Source: Clostridium sp. CAG:253 (GTDB taxonomy: Bacteria; Bacillota; Clostridia; Lachnospirales; Lachnospiraceae). From it: DNA of 17,843 nt. The DNA lies in assembly GCA_000436755.1 (NCBI GenBank), contig FR887278.1, positions 12,119 through 29,961 on the forward strand, in the 5' to 3' direction. The position numbers were made by a program, and so were the translations under genes. Of this stretch, positions 6,910-15,582 are shown one piece after another (the stretch's first letter is position 1; every line of letters starts with the position of its first letter). The notes beneath the pieces are model-generated. The model had not been told where the DNA came from. It saw only the letters and a list, made by a program, of their open reading frames with translations, and searched no databases.

Positions 6910-8076
6910 TCAAGCCTTTGTCATATTTTTGTTGTTAAACTTAATATCAAAGATAACTGCAATAAGAAGAACTGCTCCTTTTACTACATACTGCCAGTTC
7001 GAGTTAAGTCCTATTATAGACATGCCCTGATTGATAACTCCAAGAAGTATGGCACCGATAACGGCTCCGCCTACTGTTCCTGAACCACCGTATGCAGATG
7101 CACCACCGATGAAACATGCACCGATTGCATCCATCTCGTATGAACTTCCTGAATCACCGTTTACTGAACCTACTCTTGCTGCACAAAGCAAACCACAAAG
7201 ACCTGCAAGTACTGCAACCTGAACATATGCTATAAAGAATACTTTGTTTGTATCGATACCTGAAAGTTTGGTAGCTTTCTCATTTCCACCTATTGCATAA
7301 AAATGACGACCAAGTGCTGTCTTACTTGTGATGAATGCATATAATACTACTACTGCAAGAAGCCAGAGAAGCATTACCGGAATACCTTTATACTGTGAAA
7401 GTTTGTAGCAGTACAACAATACACACACACTTATTACAGCCATCTTTATATATGTACCTAAAGCACTCTCAACGTGGTATCCTTTTTTCTGTTTTTTCTG
7501 TCTTCCGATAATTGTAAATGCAATATATCCTACAACTACAACCACTCCAACAATTATTGCTGAATATTTCTGTCCGTCATCAAGCCCTGGTACGTTTATG
7601 TATGATGTGAATACATCAAGGAATGATCTGTTCTGGATTGAAATTGTTTTACTGTCGAGAACTACACGACCAAGACCTCTGAATACGAACATACCTGCAA
7701 GTGTTGTGATAAATGGAGGTATTCTTGAATAACCTATCCAATATCCCTGCCATACACCAATCACTGCTGCAACTACAAGTCCGAGAAGTATTACCCCTAT
7801 TGCCGGAATTGATGTTGTTGATAAAAGCTTTGCTGCAATGGCTCCAACAAGACATACAACAGAGCCAACAGATAAGTCGATGTTACCACCGGTCAATATA
7901 CAAAGCAACATACCACAGGCAAGTATAACTACATATGCATTCTGCAAAAGCAGATTTGATAAGTTCTGGGCATATATCATTTTTCCGCCCGTCATTTGAT
8001 TAAACAATACAAATACGATTAATAATACAAGTACCATCGTATATTTTACAAGAAAATCTTTTACTTTAGCGTTCAT
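6910..8076 (-). CDS. gguB: Monosaccharide ABC transporter permease (GguB/MmsB/XylH family)
   Basis: A 388-residue, highly hydrophobic protein of the BPD_transp_2 family, the membrane channel of CUT2 sugar importers. The family segment LTGGNIDLSVGSVVCLVGAI falls at about residues 62-81. The loop near 118-135 (RIPPFITTLAGMFVFRG) is the expected permease motif. GRHFYAIGGNEKATKLSGI, about two thirds along, is the cytoplasmic coupling segment that contacts the ATPase. GACFIGGASAYGGSGTVGGA near the C terminus is also typical. Length is close to XylH. Start: ATG at 8076 with GGAG eight bases upstream, 45 bases after the ATPase stop. It should act as a dimer with the double ATPase encoded upstream and receive sugar from the ChvE-like lipoprotein. 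Naming it gguB rests mainly on its operon partners. Confidence 0.92.
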   Translation of the reverse strand: MNAKVKDFLVKYTMVLVLLIVFVLFNQMTGGKMIYAQNLSNLLLQNAYVVILACGMLLCILTGGNIDLSVGSVVCLVGAIAAKLLSTTSIPAIGVILLGLVVAAVIGVWQGYWIGYSRIPPFITTLAGMFVFRGLGRVVLDSKTISIQNRSFLDVFTSYINVPGLDDGQKYSAIIVGVVVVVGYIAFTIIGRQKKQKKGYHVESALGTYIKMAVISVCVLLYCYKLSQYKGIPVMLLWLLAVVVLYAFITSKTALGRHFYAIGGNEKATKLSGIDTNKVFFIAYVQVAVLAGLCGLLCAARVGSVNGDSGSSYEMDAIGACFIGGASAYGGSGTVGGAVIGAILLGVINQGMSIIGLNSNWQYVVKGAVLLIAVIFDIKFNNKNMTKA

Positions 8077-8121
8077 CTTTTTCTCCTTTCCATGGGTGCC
8101 AAGTTTCTATGCCTAACTCTT

Positions 8122-9657
8122 TTACTTCTGGTCATCTTTTAAAATATTTGACATAATAAGTTCCTGAGTAGCTTCCGATGCTTCAAGTTCACCTACTATT
8201 TTTCCTTCATTCATAACATAAATTCTGTCGCACATTCCTAAAAGTTCAGGCATTTCTGATGAAATCATAATCACACTCTTACCCATCTCAACAAGCTTAT
8301 TCATAATTCCATATATTTCATACTTTGCACCGACATCAATACCTCTTGTCGGCTCATCAAGAATAAGCACTTCAGGATCTGCAAACATCCATTTAGACAA
8401 GAGTACCTTCTGCTGGTTTCCTCCTGACAGATTACCTACCGCCTGTTCTACCGACGGACACTTTGTATGCATCTTCTCTCTGTAATCCTCAGCAACCTTG
8501 CGCTCTTCATCCATATCTACAATTCCATGCTTACAAATCTTTTCGAGTTTCGCCATAGTCGTATTTTCTCTTATTGTCTGACTAAGCACAAGCCCGTTCT
8601 CTTTTCTGTCTTCAGTTACATAAGCAAGACCCGCTGCAATCGCAGCTTTTTCATTTTTCAGATGTACTTCCTTACCATTTATGAATAACTGACCCGTTAT
8701 GTTTTTTCCATAACTCTTTCCGAATATACTTCTGGCAAGTTCCGTTCTTCCTGCTCCCTGAAGTCCTGCAAAACCGACAATCTCACCTTTATGTACATTG
8801 AAAGATACTTTCTTATCAACTATTTTTCCTTCAAATGTAGGATGGTAAACCGTCCAATCCTTCACCTCAAGTCCTAATTCTTTTGAAATATTATGTTCTC
8901 TTTCAGGGAAACGGTCTGTCATTTCACGACCAACCATTCCTTTAATGATACGTCCCTCATCAATGTTGTGGTCAGGATTTTCGATTGTCTCAATCGTTGA
9001 ACCATCTCTTATAACCGTTATCCTGTCTGACACATAGGCAATTTCATTTAATTTATGCGAGATAATAATTGATGTAAGTCCTTTTTTCTTAAACTCAAGA
9101 AGCAAGTCAAGCAGCATCTGCGTATCTTCTTCATTTAATGATGAGGTAGGTTCATCCAAAATAAGAAGTTTTACATCTTTTGATAATGCTTTTGCAATTT
9201 CAACAAGCTGCTGTTTACCTGTTCCAATATCTTTAATGAGAATCTGAGCAGATTCCTTTAAGCCAACCTGAGCCATATGTTTTTCAGCCTCGGAATATGT
9301 CTCGTCCCAGTTTATTCCAAATTTACCTTTTTTTTCATTTCCAAGGAACATATTCTCACCTATACTCAGCATAGGAATAAGTGCAAGTTCCTGATGAATA
9401 ATTACAATACCTTTTGCCTCACTGTCGTGAAGAGTATTAAATTTACAAACTTCCCCGTTATATATGATATCTCCTTCATAACTTCCATATGGATGAATAC
9501 CACTTAAAACTTTCATCAGGGTAGATTTGCCAGCTCCGTTTTCTCCGCAAAGTGCATGAATCTCGCCGCGCTCTACTGCAAGATTGACATTATCTAATGC
9601 CTTTACACCCGGAAATTCCTTCACGATATTTTTCATTTCGAGAATATAATCAGCCAA
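8122..9657 (-). CDS. gguA: Monosaccharide ABC transporter ATPase, double-domain (GguA/MmsA/XylG family)
   Basis: A 511-residue fusion of two nucleotide-binding domains, the energising subunit of a CUT2 importer. Domain 1 has Walker A GENGAGKS (38-45), the family segment GSYEGDI, the Q-loop region [12 protein letters not shown], a degenerate signature ([15 protein letters not shown]) and Walker [12 protein letters not shown]. Domain 2 has a modified Walker [10 protein letters not shown] near 294-303, with Arg in place of Lys, as is usual in this family, plus signature LSGGNQQKV near 409 and Walker [13 protein letters not shown]. One site is therefore expected to be catalytically dominant. The start codon is TTG at 9657, fixed by AGGAGGG seven bases upstream (9671-9665). 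The wording around [18 protein letters not shown] is closer to GguA than to XylG as I recall them, so multiple monosaccharides are plausible substrates. Confidence 0.93.
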   Translation of the reverse strand: MADYILEMKNIVKEFPGVKALDNVNLAVERGEIHALCGENGAGKSTLMKVLSGIHPYGSYEGDIIYNGEVCKFNTLHDSEAKGIVIIHQELALIPMLSIGENMFLGNEKKGKFGINWDETYSEAEKHMAQVGLKESAQILIKDIGTGKQQLVEIAKALSKDVKLLILDEPTSSLNEEDTQMLLDLLLEFKKKGLTSIIISHKLNEIAYVSDRITVIRDGSTIETIENPDHNIDEGRIIKGMVGREMTDRFPEREHNISKELGLEVKDWTVYHPTFEGKIVDKKVSFNVHKGEIVGFAGLQGAGRTELARSIFGKSYGKNITGQLFINGKEVHLKNEKAAIAAGLAYVTEDRKENGLVLSQTIRENTTMAKLEKICKHGIVDMDEERKVAEDYREKMHTKCPSVEQAVGNLSGGNQQKVLLSKWMFADPEVLILDEPTRGIDVGAKYEIYGIMNKLVEMGKSVIMISSEMPELLGMCDRIYVMNEGKIVGELEASEATQELIMSNILKDDQK

Positions 9658-9664
9658 ATCAAAA

Positions 9665-9671
9665 CCCTCCT
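9665..9671 (-). promoter_or_regulatory. Ribosome binding site for the gguA TTG start
   Basis: Minus-strand AGGAGGG lies seven bases upstream of TTG 9657. The next in-frame ATG (codon 8) would remove the first strand of the ATPase domain, so TTG is the supported start. Confidence 0.8.
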
Positions 9672-9682
9672 TTTCTTTTTTT

Positions 9683-9710
9683 AGGGACTCACCAGGTTAC
9701 GGGAGTCCCT
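9683..9710 (-). repeat. Intercistronic stem-loop between chvE and gguA
   Basis: An 8-bp perfect stem, AGGGACTC (9683-9690) with GAGTCCCT (9703-9710), and a 12-base loop. On the minus strand it is followed by A residues, not T, so it is not a canonical terminator in the direction of transcription. Its position after a binding-protein gene suggests an mRNA-stability element that favours chvE expression over gguAB. Confidence 0.7.
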
Positions 9711-9756
9711 CGTTTTCTTTCTATATCACTATTTCTGTCTACAACATATAAATCAA

Positions 9757-10911
9757 TTACTCAATTGCCTGAAGGTATCCGTCTGAACCCTCTTTGTAAT
9801 ATCCTGTGTCAACAAGTTTCTCTTTGTAATTGTCTTTTGTGATTACTTCTGGTGTAAGAAGATATGATGGAATCTTTCCAGTTCCGTTATCATATGAATC
9901 TGTATCATACGAGCACTCGCAGTCAAATTCTTTTGTAAGTGACTCATCAGGTGTATTGCCATCAAGCACTGATTTTACAAGTTTAAGTGTTACTACTGCT
10001 TCGTTTGCAACTGCCTTGTAAACTGTCATTGCCTGTTTGCCGTCAAGAATATTTTTAAGGTTTGCAACGTCACCATCCTGTCCTGTGATAAGAGGTGTGT
10101 TCTTTCCTGCATAATCAGATTCGATTGCCTGTGTTACACCAAGTGCTGTTGAATCATTTGAGCAAAGTGCTATATCAAGCTGATTCTTTCCATCTGCATA
10201 ATAAGATGAAAGAATATTCTGCATACGATTAAGGGCTTCATCTGTGCTCCACTGAGGTGTTGCTACAGACTCAAAATCCTGCTGTTTTGAAACAATCTTA
10301 ACTGTTCCATCATCGATATACTTTTTAAGTGTATCCATTGCTCCGTTGTAGAAGAATGTTGCATTGTTGTCTGCCGGGTCACCAGCTGTAACTTCCATGT
10401 TGTATTTTTTCTTTGAACCGTCAAGTTTTAATGTATCAATTATGTACTGTCCCTGTAACTGACCTACTTTGTAGTTATCAAATGATACATAGTATGAAAT
10501 TGCATCTGTGTTCATGATAAGTCGGTCATAAGAAACAACCGGAATGTTCTGATCTTTTGCGTCTGCAAGTACAGTTGATAATGTATCACCGTCAATAGCA
10601 GCAACCACAAGAATGTCTACATTATCTGAAATCATATTCTGAATATCATTTACCTGCTGGTCTGTATCATTGTCAGAATATGTAATCTCAACATCATATC
10701 CCTCTTTCTTAAACTGTTCCTCAAGATATGAACCGTCTCTGTTCCATCTTTCAAGAGATTTTGTTGGCATTGAGATACCTACTTTTTTCTTGCCTGAATC
10801 TGAGTTCTTATCTGAACTTGAATTGTTGTTTGCTGTTGGATCAGAGCCACACGCTGTCATAGATGCTACCATCGCTGTTACAAGTAATCCTGCTAAAAAT
10901 TTTTTTCTCAT
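9757..10911 (-). CDS. chvE: ChvE-like multiple-monosaccharide-binding lipoprotein
   Basis: A 384-residue extracytoplasmic binding protein and the first gene of the transporter operon. It has a short basic start and a hydrophobic core, then a lipobox SMTAC with C21 as the lipidated residue. An Asn/Ser/Asp-rich flexible linker follows to about residue 40. The binding domain has the ChvE landmarks in order: ISMPTKSLERW (46-56), SYDRLI, VSFDNYKVGQLQGQYI, TFFYNGAMDTLKKYIDDG, TGQDGD and, near the end, IPSYLLTPEVITKDNYKEKL with VDTGYYKEG. The frame also has an ATG at 10920, but AGGAGG (10926-10921) abuts that codon directly. The ATG at 10911 has the same site nine bases upstream and is the likelier start. 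ChvE of Agrobacterium binds several aldoses and also signals to VirA, so a dual transport and sensing role is conceivable; the exact sugars cannot be read here. Confidence 0.92.
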   Translation of the reverse strand: MRKKFLAGLLVTAMVASMTACGSDPTANNNSSSDKNSDSGKKKVGISMPTKSLERWNRDGSYLEEQFKKEGYDVEITYSDNDTDQQVNDIQNMISDNVDILVVAAIDGDTLSTVLADAKDQNIPVVSYDRLIMNTDAISYYVSFDNYKVGQLQGQYIIDTLKLDGSKKKYNMEVTAGDPADNNATFFYNGAMDTLKKYIDDGTVKIVSKQQDFESVATPQWSTDEALNRMQNILSSYYADGKNQLDIALCSNDSTALGVTQAIESDYAGKNTPLITGQDGDVANLKNILDGKQAMTVYKAVANEAVVTLKLVKSVLDGNTPDESLTKEFDCECSYDTDSYDNGTGKIPSYLLTPEVITKDNYKEKLVDTGYYKEGSDGYLQAIE

Positions 10912-10920
10912 AATATTCAT

Positions 10921-10926
10921 CCTCCT
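10921..10926 (-). promoter_or_regulatory. Ribosome binding site deciding the chvE start
   Basis: AGGAGG on the minus strand touches the ATG at 10920 (zero spacing) but is nine bases from the ATG at 10911, which favours the shorter protein. Confidence 0.65.
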
Positions 10927-10957
10927 CTATATATAATATGAAAATAAGTTTAGAAAA

Positions 10958-10973
10958 AACATTTCGTAATGTT
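10958..10973. promoter_or_regulatory. Candidate operator: inverted repeat upstream of chvE
   Basis: AACATT-TCGT-AATGTT is a perfect 6-bp inverted repeat with a 4-base spacer, 32 bases upstream of the chvE ribosome binding site. It could bind a dimeric regulator. The rest of the 10927-11060 stretch is very A/T-rich, and I could not assign a convincing -35/-10 pair there. The repeat does not match the catabolite-responsive element consensus. Confidence 0.35.
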
Positions 10974-11060
10974 CTTATCTGTTGTTAATAATATATCACA
11001 AACCATTTAGCATTATTTTTCATATTTCTATACATTTTTACTAAGTTTCAGACTTAAATC

Positions 11061-11114
11061 AAAAAATGATAGCACTTTTTTACCTTATATTGTAAAAATT
11101 TGCTATCATTTTTT
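11061..11114 (-). terminator. Long stem-loop terminating the jet operon (potentially bidirectional)
   Basis: A 14-bp perfect outer stem pairs 11061-11074 with 11101-11114. A 2x2 internal loop follows, then a 7-bp inner stem (11077-11083 with 11092-11098). On either strand the 3' arm ends in a run of T, so it has terminator features in both directions. It lies 40 bases after the jetC stop and separates the SMC operon from the transporter operon. Confidence 0.85.
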
Positions 11115-11154
11115 TGTTGTTCATTATTTTACGGCTATTTTATTATTTTTTTGT

Positions 11155-14100
11155 TTAAAACATGAGCTCCTGCTGTGTCACCTGAATCTGCGTTGCAATC
11201 ATTGTATCGGATTCTTCTCCCCTGGTATGCTCTCCCTTCAGATACTGCATTCCATTTCTAAGACTTGCTGCAACCAGATTAAGCACATATATATTGTCAA
11301 ATCTGTCATAGATTGAATCCCCTCCAAGACCCGAAAGACAGATAAGCTGGGTATTTGTCTTTTTTGCCATATCCATAAGCGGCTTTAAGAGATGTGACGC
11401 ATTGGTCTGTGCAAAAGGATTATCCATAACAAGCACTTTTCCTTCATTATAATTTGTAAACACATCCGACACATCTTTTCTCATGTAGTATAAAAGACTT
11501 GAAAGAACAATGAACGCAGATAAAAATCCTTCACCGCCTGAATTTTTTGCAACATCTGACCATGAAATCTCCCTGCCTTTTTGTTCCTCTATCTTATAAA
11601 GCCTTATGCGCACATTTCCGGTGCCAATCACCGAATCATAAAGATACTTTGTATTAATATAAAGACTTATAACTTCCTCAGGATTTTCATTATTTTCAAG
11701 TGCCGTTACGGTTTTCGCCGTAACTTCATCGAGAATATCCTTAACTTTCAAATGATACATCTCTTCATTTGAATACCATTCAGGAATTGTTATTTTAAGC
11801 ATTTTTTTATCTTTCCCGTGAACTTTAATAGTTGAATTTCCATCTATCCTGCCAAGATCCTCATGCACATCCCTGACATACTCCTCCAAAAGTTCAACTA
11901 TTCTTGCACTTTCCTTTTCCACCATAGCCACATCTACTTCAAGTTTTTCTATTATTCCTTCATACGAAGAGACAAATATATCAAGCTGCTTTAAAAAGTT
12001 CACCGCATTGTCGGTAATCGACATCAATACTTCTATGGACTTTTGGAAAAATTCATCCCTGAAAATATTTTTTCTCGCCATATCGTTAAGCAGTCTTGTA
12101 ATAACAGCACTCTGCTTTCTCTCATTCTCAAGAATTTCTTTGTAATCCCTTATCATAATTCCTCTGAATGTATCTATTTCTTTTACGGATTTTCCTACAA
12201 AGTCTGATTTTGTTATTCCGCTTTCTGTGTCTTCTGCTTTCAGTTCACTGTATTCTGCCAGCGCAGTCAGGTTATTCCTGTAACCTGCACAAAGATTTAA
12301 TACACCTTCTAAATCCGATTTGTTATCTCTTATTTCATTTTGAATCAAAATAATCCTGTCTTTAAAATTTGTATTGGTTATCTTCTTTTTACTAACTGGC
12401 TCTTTTTTCTCACATATTCTGTACAAATCATTGTACGCATGTTCCATATCTGACTGCTTTTTGGCAATTTCCATGTTAACTTTATTCAGCTTTTCATTAT
12501 AAAGCTGAATCTGCATATTTCCGGAAGAAATGCGTTCATCAAGTTCATTTTTTTCTTCCCTGTCATACTTTACTTTTTCTACATCCGCAATTTCCAAATT
12601 ATGCTTTTTCAACAACTCATCAAGTTCCTGTCTGCTTTGGGCAAACTGCCTGCTCACACTGTTATACTGCTCATTCAACAGCTTTATCTCATTTGAATAA
12701 TCGTTTAGCAATGCATTGTATTCAGCTTCTTTTGATATTCTCGTTTCTTCGTCTAGAAGATTATATGTTTCTGCATTCTCCTTAATTTCTGCCTCAAAGT
12801 TTTTGAAATACTCATATTTTTCCTGAAAAGATTTTTTTTCCTGTCGCATTTTCATCTCGTTTCTCTCGTCCGATTTGATATTTTCGACAAGATTTTCAAG
12901 CTTTTCGTTAATAATACCCAGTTTGTTATCTATATCTTCATTCTTTTTCTCAAGTTTTATCTTCTCATCTTTTGCTTCACAATATTCATTGTAGTTCTCA
13001 TTAAGAATTTCAAAATCCTGCAGTCTCAAATCAGCCAGACTCTTATTCCTGTTTAAATCAGTTATCTTCTGGTTAATATTTTCGTTATTCTTTATTATGT
13101 CTCTTTTCAGATTTTCAAGTTCTTCTATCTGATTTTGTGCATCATTTATCTCTTTTTCATATGTCATTATCATATTTGCACTAAGCTCAATACTGTCTTT
13201 TTCTAATGACTGTTTCTTTATGCATTCACATTTAGAAAAATATTCACCGTATTCAATGTCTCGTCTCTTTATATTTTCCTGAATCTTTGTAATCTTTTCC
13301 TTTTTCTGCCAGATAATATCACCACGCTTCTTCGTGTCAAGCAATTCGTCACGAAACATCAGATAAAAACTTACTTTGTCAAGTTCTATTGTACCTATAC
13401 CGCTCTCTATAAAGCCATCTTCAAGTTCCTCTCTCTTAACAATCGGAATAGGGGTTGACGTAAATATCTTTTTATTATCCTGTGCGAGTCTATCAAAATC
13501 TGCACCGGATAATATTATCGAATACGGAATAAACGGATTATTTTCAACAATTTTTTTATTTTCCTGCAAACTTCTTCCATTGTTTGAAAGCCATTCCATG
13601 CCATATATAATCTCAATTTCAAGTGTTGAGAGATAATCCGAAAATTCCTTTGACACCTCCAGCAGACGTCCGTTTTCAAGCAGCTTGACCTCTGCTCCAA
13701 TCTGCTCATATTCTCTCTCCAAAATCCGCTTTGCAGCATTTATCTCTTTAAGCTTTCTTTCTGCATTTTCAATAATAACTGTTTTGTTATATACTTCACT
13801 TTCATCCACAAGAAAATACTTCATTATATCCTGTCTTGTTTTAAGCTGTAATTCAAAATCTGCCAATCTTTCTTTTTCAGCCGCAAAACTGCTCTTTTTT
13901 TCTATAATTACTTCTCTGAAATCGTCCTGATTTCTTCCATATCTTACATAATCTTCATCATTTTTTGTCTTTTCATGCTTTAACGCCGCTATATCCTTTT
14001 TCATAGCCGCTATTTCTTTTTCATACTCTTCTTCTTTAAGTTCTAAAACACCTGCCTCATATATGCCAAGAATATTTCTCAAAAGATTTTCGTTGTATTT

Positions 14101-15582
14101 TTTGTTAAACTGTTCTTCCAAAACAGCATAATTTGATACCTTTGCCTGACACTTTCCAATCTGCAATGAGTTTGCATCTTTTTGCTTAAAGCACTCTGAC
14201 TTGCTTATATTATATTCTTTCTCCTGCTCCTCCTGTTTAACGATAGAACCCTTTATTTCTGCGATTTCGCTGTCACAATTTGAAAGTGCCTTAAAATAAT
14301 GTTTAAACAGCATTTTTCCCAATTCTTTTCTCGCAGGTTCTTTTTCTTTCTCATTCTTATTTGACACTTCAATACGGCTCTCAAGCTTTTTGCACTCTGA
14401 GAAAGCATTGTTCTTTGCCTCGTTTTGCTTTGCACAAAGTAGTATATCCCTGCTTTTTTCAAGTTTCTCTTTTTCTTTTACTACCTGCTCTTTTTCGAGA
14501 GTAAGCTGCTCATATTCATGTGCCAGTTTATTTTTCTTTTCTTCAATAGAATAGATACTGTATGATATTTCTTCATATCTTATATCAGCAATCTGTTTCT
14601 GCTTATTTTTTATTTCTTCATCGAGATAATTTTTTCTCTCGTCAGTCTCTTTAAGAAGTTCATCCAAAATCGTGATGAACCCTGCTATATCACTTTCCTT
14701 TGACTGTCTTTGTTTCGTATAATCCAAAAATTCATCTGCATAATTTTTAATACCTGATGCTTCCTTTAAAAATTCTTTTAAATTTTCCATCCGGTGGATA
14801 TTTGTCTGATTGTCTTTATACTGTTTAGCATACTTTTTAATAATATTCTCAAACTCCGAAATGCGGTTTCCTTCCTTGTTAAGTTTGCTCTCAACAGCTT
14901 CTAAAAACCACTTTTCAACAAGACCTTTTTCATCACGACAGTCTGAAAACAAATCTGAAAGTCCCGACTCTTTCAAATTTATTTTTTTTATAATAGTTTC
15001 CCACTCTTTGTAATTTATCTGGTACTGTTTTAATTTTTCAAAATACATCCTCGACTGCGCAGGCATATCCATATCATAATAATTAAAGTGCATGCCGTCT
15101 TCTTTTTTTATGTTTTCAAATATCTTCCTGCATGTCACCCAATTTTTTAAGGTCATGCCCGCATCTGTCTCATTTATAATAGGAATATGATATATATCAT
15201 TTTCGCATCTGTCTTTATATTCATATATAAAGTTTATCATTTCTAGTTCATCATGTACTTCTCCCTCCGAGATTTCCTGATTTTTTCTTACCATCATTCC
15301 CGTGAGGACATATCCCGCATCCCCGTCAAGAACCCACTCAACCATAATAAACGTCGGTCTGTTTGTCGTAAAATAACTTTCAAATTTTCTGTCTTTTGTG
15401 TCCCTGTATCTCTTATGTACAAAAGGTGCCGTCATCATCTGCACTAAAACTGTCTTTCCACCGCCGTTTCTCAATGACATAAGCGTACTTTCCCCATTAA
15501 AATTGAAAGCTTCATCACTTATCTTAATCGAATTATTATTATAATTTAAGTTTACAATACGAAGTGTGTTTATTTTACTCAC
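11155..15582 (-). CDS. jetC: JetC/MukB-like SMC ATPase of a Wadjet-type complex
   Basis: With the start chosen here the protein has 1475 residues, close to E. coli MukB. The N-terminal head has a nucleotide loop, SLRNGGGKT (36-44, K43), whose first Gly is replaced by Leu. Two long Glu/Lys-rich coiled-coil arms (roughly 255-630 and 755-1250) flank a globular hinge at about 637-750. The C-terminal head has the ABC signature SGGE (from S1348) and Walker B VLVMDNPF with D1387-N1388. The usual catalytic Glu is therefore Asn. The frame extends to ATG 15609 and ATG 15597, but AGGAGG (15594-15589) sits six bases before GTG 15582, which overlaps the jetB stop by 8 bp. SMC proteins of this class are known to extrude DNA loops and act against plasmids when complexed with JetA, JetB and JetD. 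Family assignment is from motifs, size and gene order; subtype is not assigned. Confidence 0.85.
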   Translation of the reverse strand: MSKINTLRIVNLNYNNNSIKISDEAFNFNGESTLMSLRNGGGKTVLVQMMTAPFVHKRYRDTKDRKFESYFTTNRPTFIMVEWVLDGDAGYVLTGMMVRKNQEISEGEVHDELEMINFIYEYKDRCENDIYHIPIINETDAGMTLKNWVTCRKIFENIKKEDGMHFNYYDMDMPAQSRMYFEKLKQYQINYKEWETIIKKINLKESGLSDLFSDCRDEKGLVEKWFLEAVESKLNKEGNRISEFENIIKKYAKQYKDNQTNIHRMENLKEFLKEASGIKNYADEFLDYTKQRQSKESDIAGFITILDELLKETDERKNYLDEEIKNKQKQIADIRYEEISYSIYSIEEKKNKLAHEYEQLTLEKEQVVKEKEKLEKSRDILLCAKQNEAKNNAFSECKKLESRIEVSNKNEKEKEPARKELGKMLFKHYFKALSNCDSEIAEIKGSIVKQEEQEKEYNISKSECFKQKDANSLQIGKCQAKVSNYAVLEEQFNKKYNENLLRNILGIYEAGVLELKEEEYEKEIAAMKKDIAALKHEKTKNDEDYVRYGRNQDDFREVIIEKKSSFAAEKERLADFELQLKTRQDIMKYFLVDESEVYNKTVIIENAERKLKEINAAKRILEREYEQIGAEVKLLENGRLLEVSKEFSDYLSTLEIEIIYGMEWLSNNGRSLQENKKIVENNPFIPYSIILSGADFDRLAQDNKKIFTSTPIPIVKREELEDGFIESGIGTIELDKVSFYLMFRDELLDTKKRGDIIWQKKEKITKIQENIKRRDIEYGEYFSKCECIKKQSLEKDSIELSANMIMTYEKEINDAQNQIEELENLKRDIIKNNENINQKITDLNRNKSLADLRLQDFEILNENYNEYCEAKDEKIKLEKKNEDIDNKLGIINEKLENLVENIKSDERNEMKMRQEKKSFQEKYEYFKNFEAEIKENAETYNLLDEETRISKEAEYNALLNDYSNEIKLLNEQYNSVSRQFAQSRQELDELLKKHNLEIADVEKVKYDREEKNELDERISSGNMQIQLYNEKLNKVNMEIAKKQSDMEHAYNDLYRICEKKEPVSKKKITNTNFKDRIILIQNEIRDNKSDLEGVLNLCAGYRNNLTALAEYSELKAEDTESGITKSDFVGKSVKEIDTFRGIMIRDYKEILENERKQSAVITRLLNDMARKNIFRDEFFQKSIEVLMSITDNAVNFLKQLDIFVSSYEGIIEKLEVDVAMVEKESARIVELLEEYVRDVHEDLGRIDGNSTIKVHGKDKKMLKITIPEWYSNEEMYHLKVKDILDEVTAKTVTALENNENPEEVISLYINTKYLYDSVIGTGNVRIRLYKIEEQKGREISWSDVAKNSGGEGFLSAFIVLSSLLYYMRKDVSDVFTNYNEGKVLVMDNPFAQTNASHLLKPLMDMAKKTNTQLICLSGLGGDSIYDRFDNIYVLNLVAASLRNGMQYLKGEHTRGEESDTMIATQIQVTQQELMF

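Noticed and set aside
7031..7222. Plus-strand open frame opposite the permease gene
   Set aside because: It is an antisense shadow of gguB with no ribosome binding site and Pro/Ala-rich composition unlike the real proteins. The same holds for plus-strand frames at 844-1068, 1295-1662, 8467-8688, 9277-9842, 13376-13930 and 16553-16762.
9683..9710. Reading the chvE-gguA stem-loop as an operon terminator
   Set aside because: The sequence after the stem on the minus strand is A-rich, and gguA follows with its own strong ribosome binding site, so termination here would split an obligate transporter.
10958..10973. Catabolite-responsive element (CcpA site) upstream of chvE
   Set aside because: The dyad lacks the TG-N-AAACG-type core of cre sites.
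13515..13739. Minus-strand frame inside jetC
   Set aside because: It is a different frame within a continuous, motif-consistent jetC gene, with no start signal. The same applies to 14253-14462 (in jetC) and 7649-7855 (in gguB).
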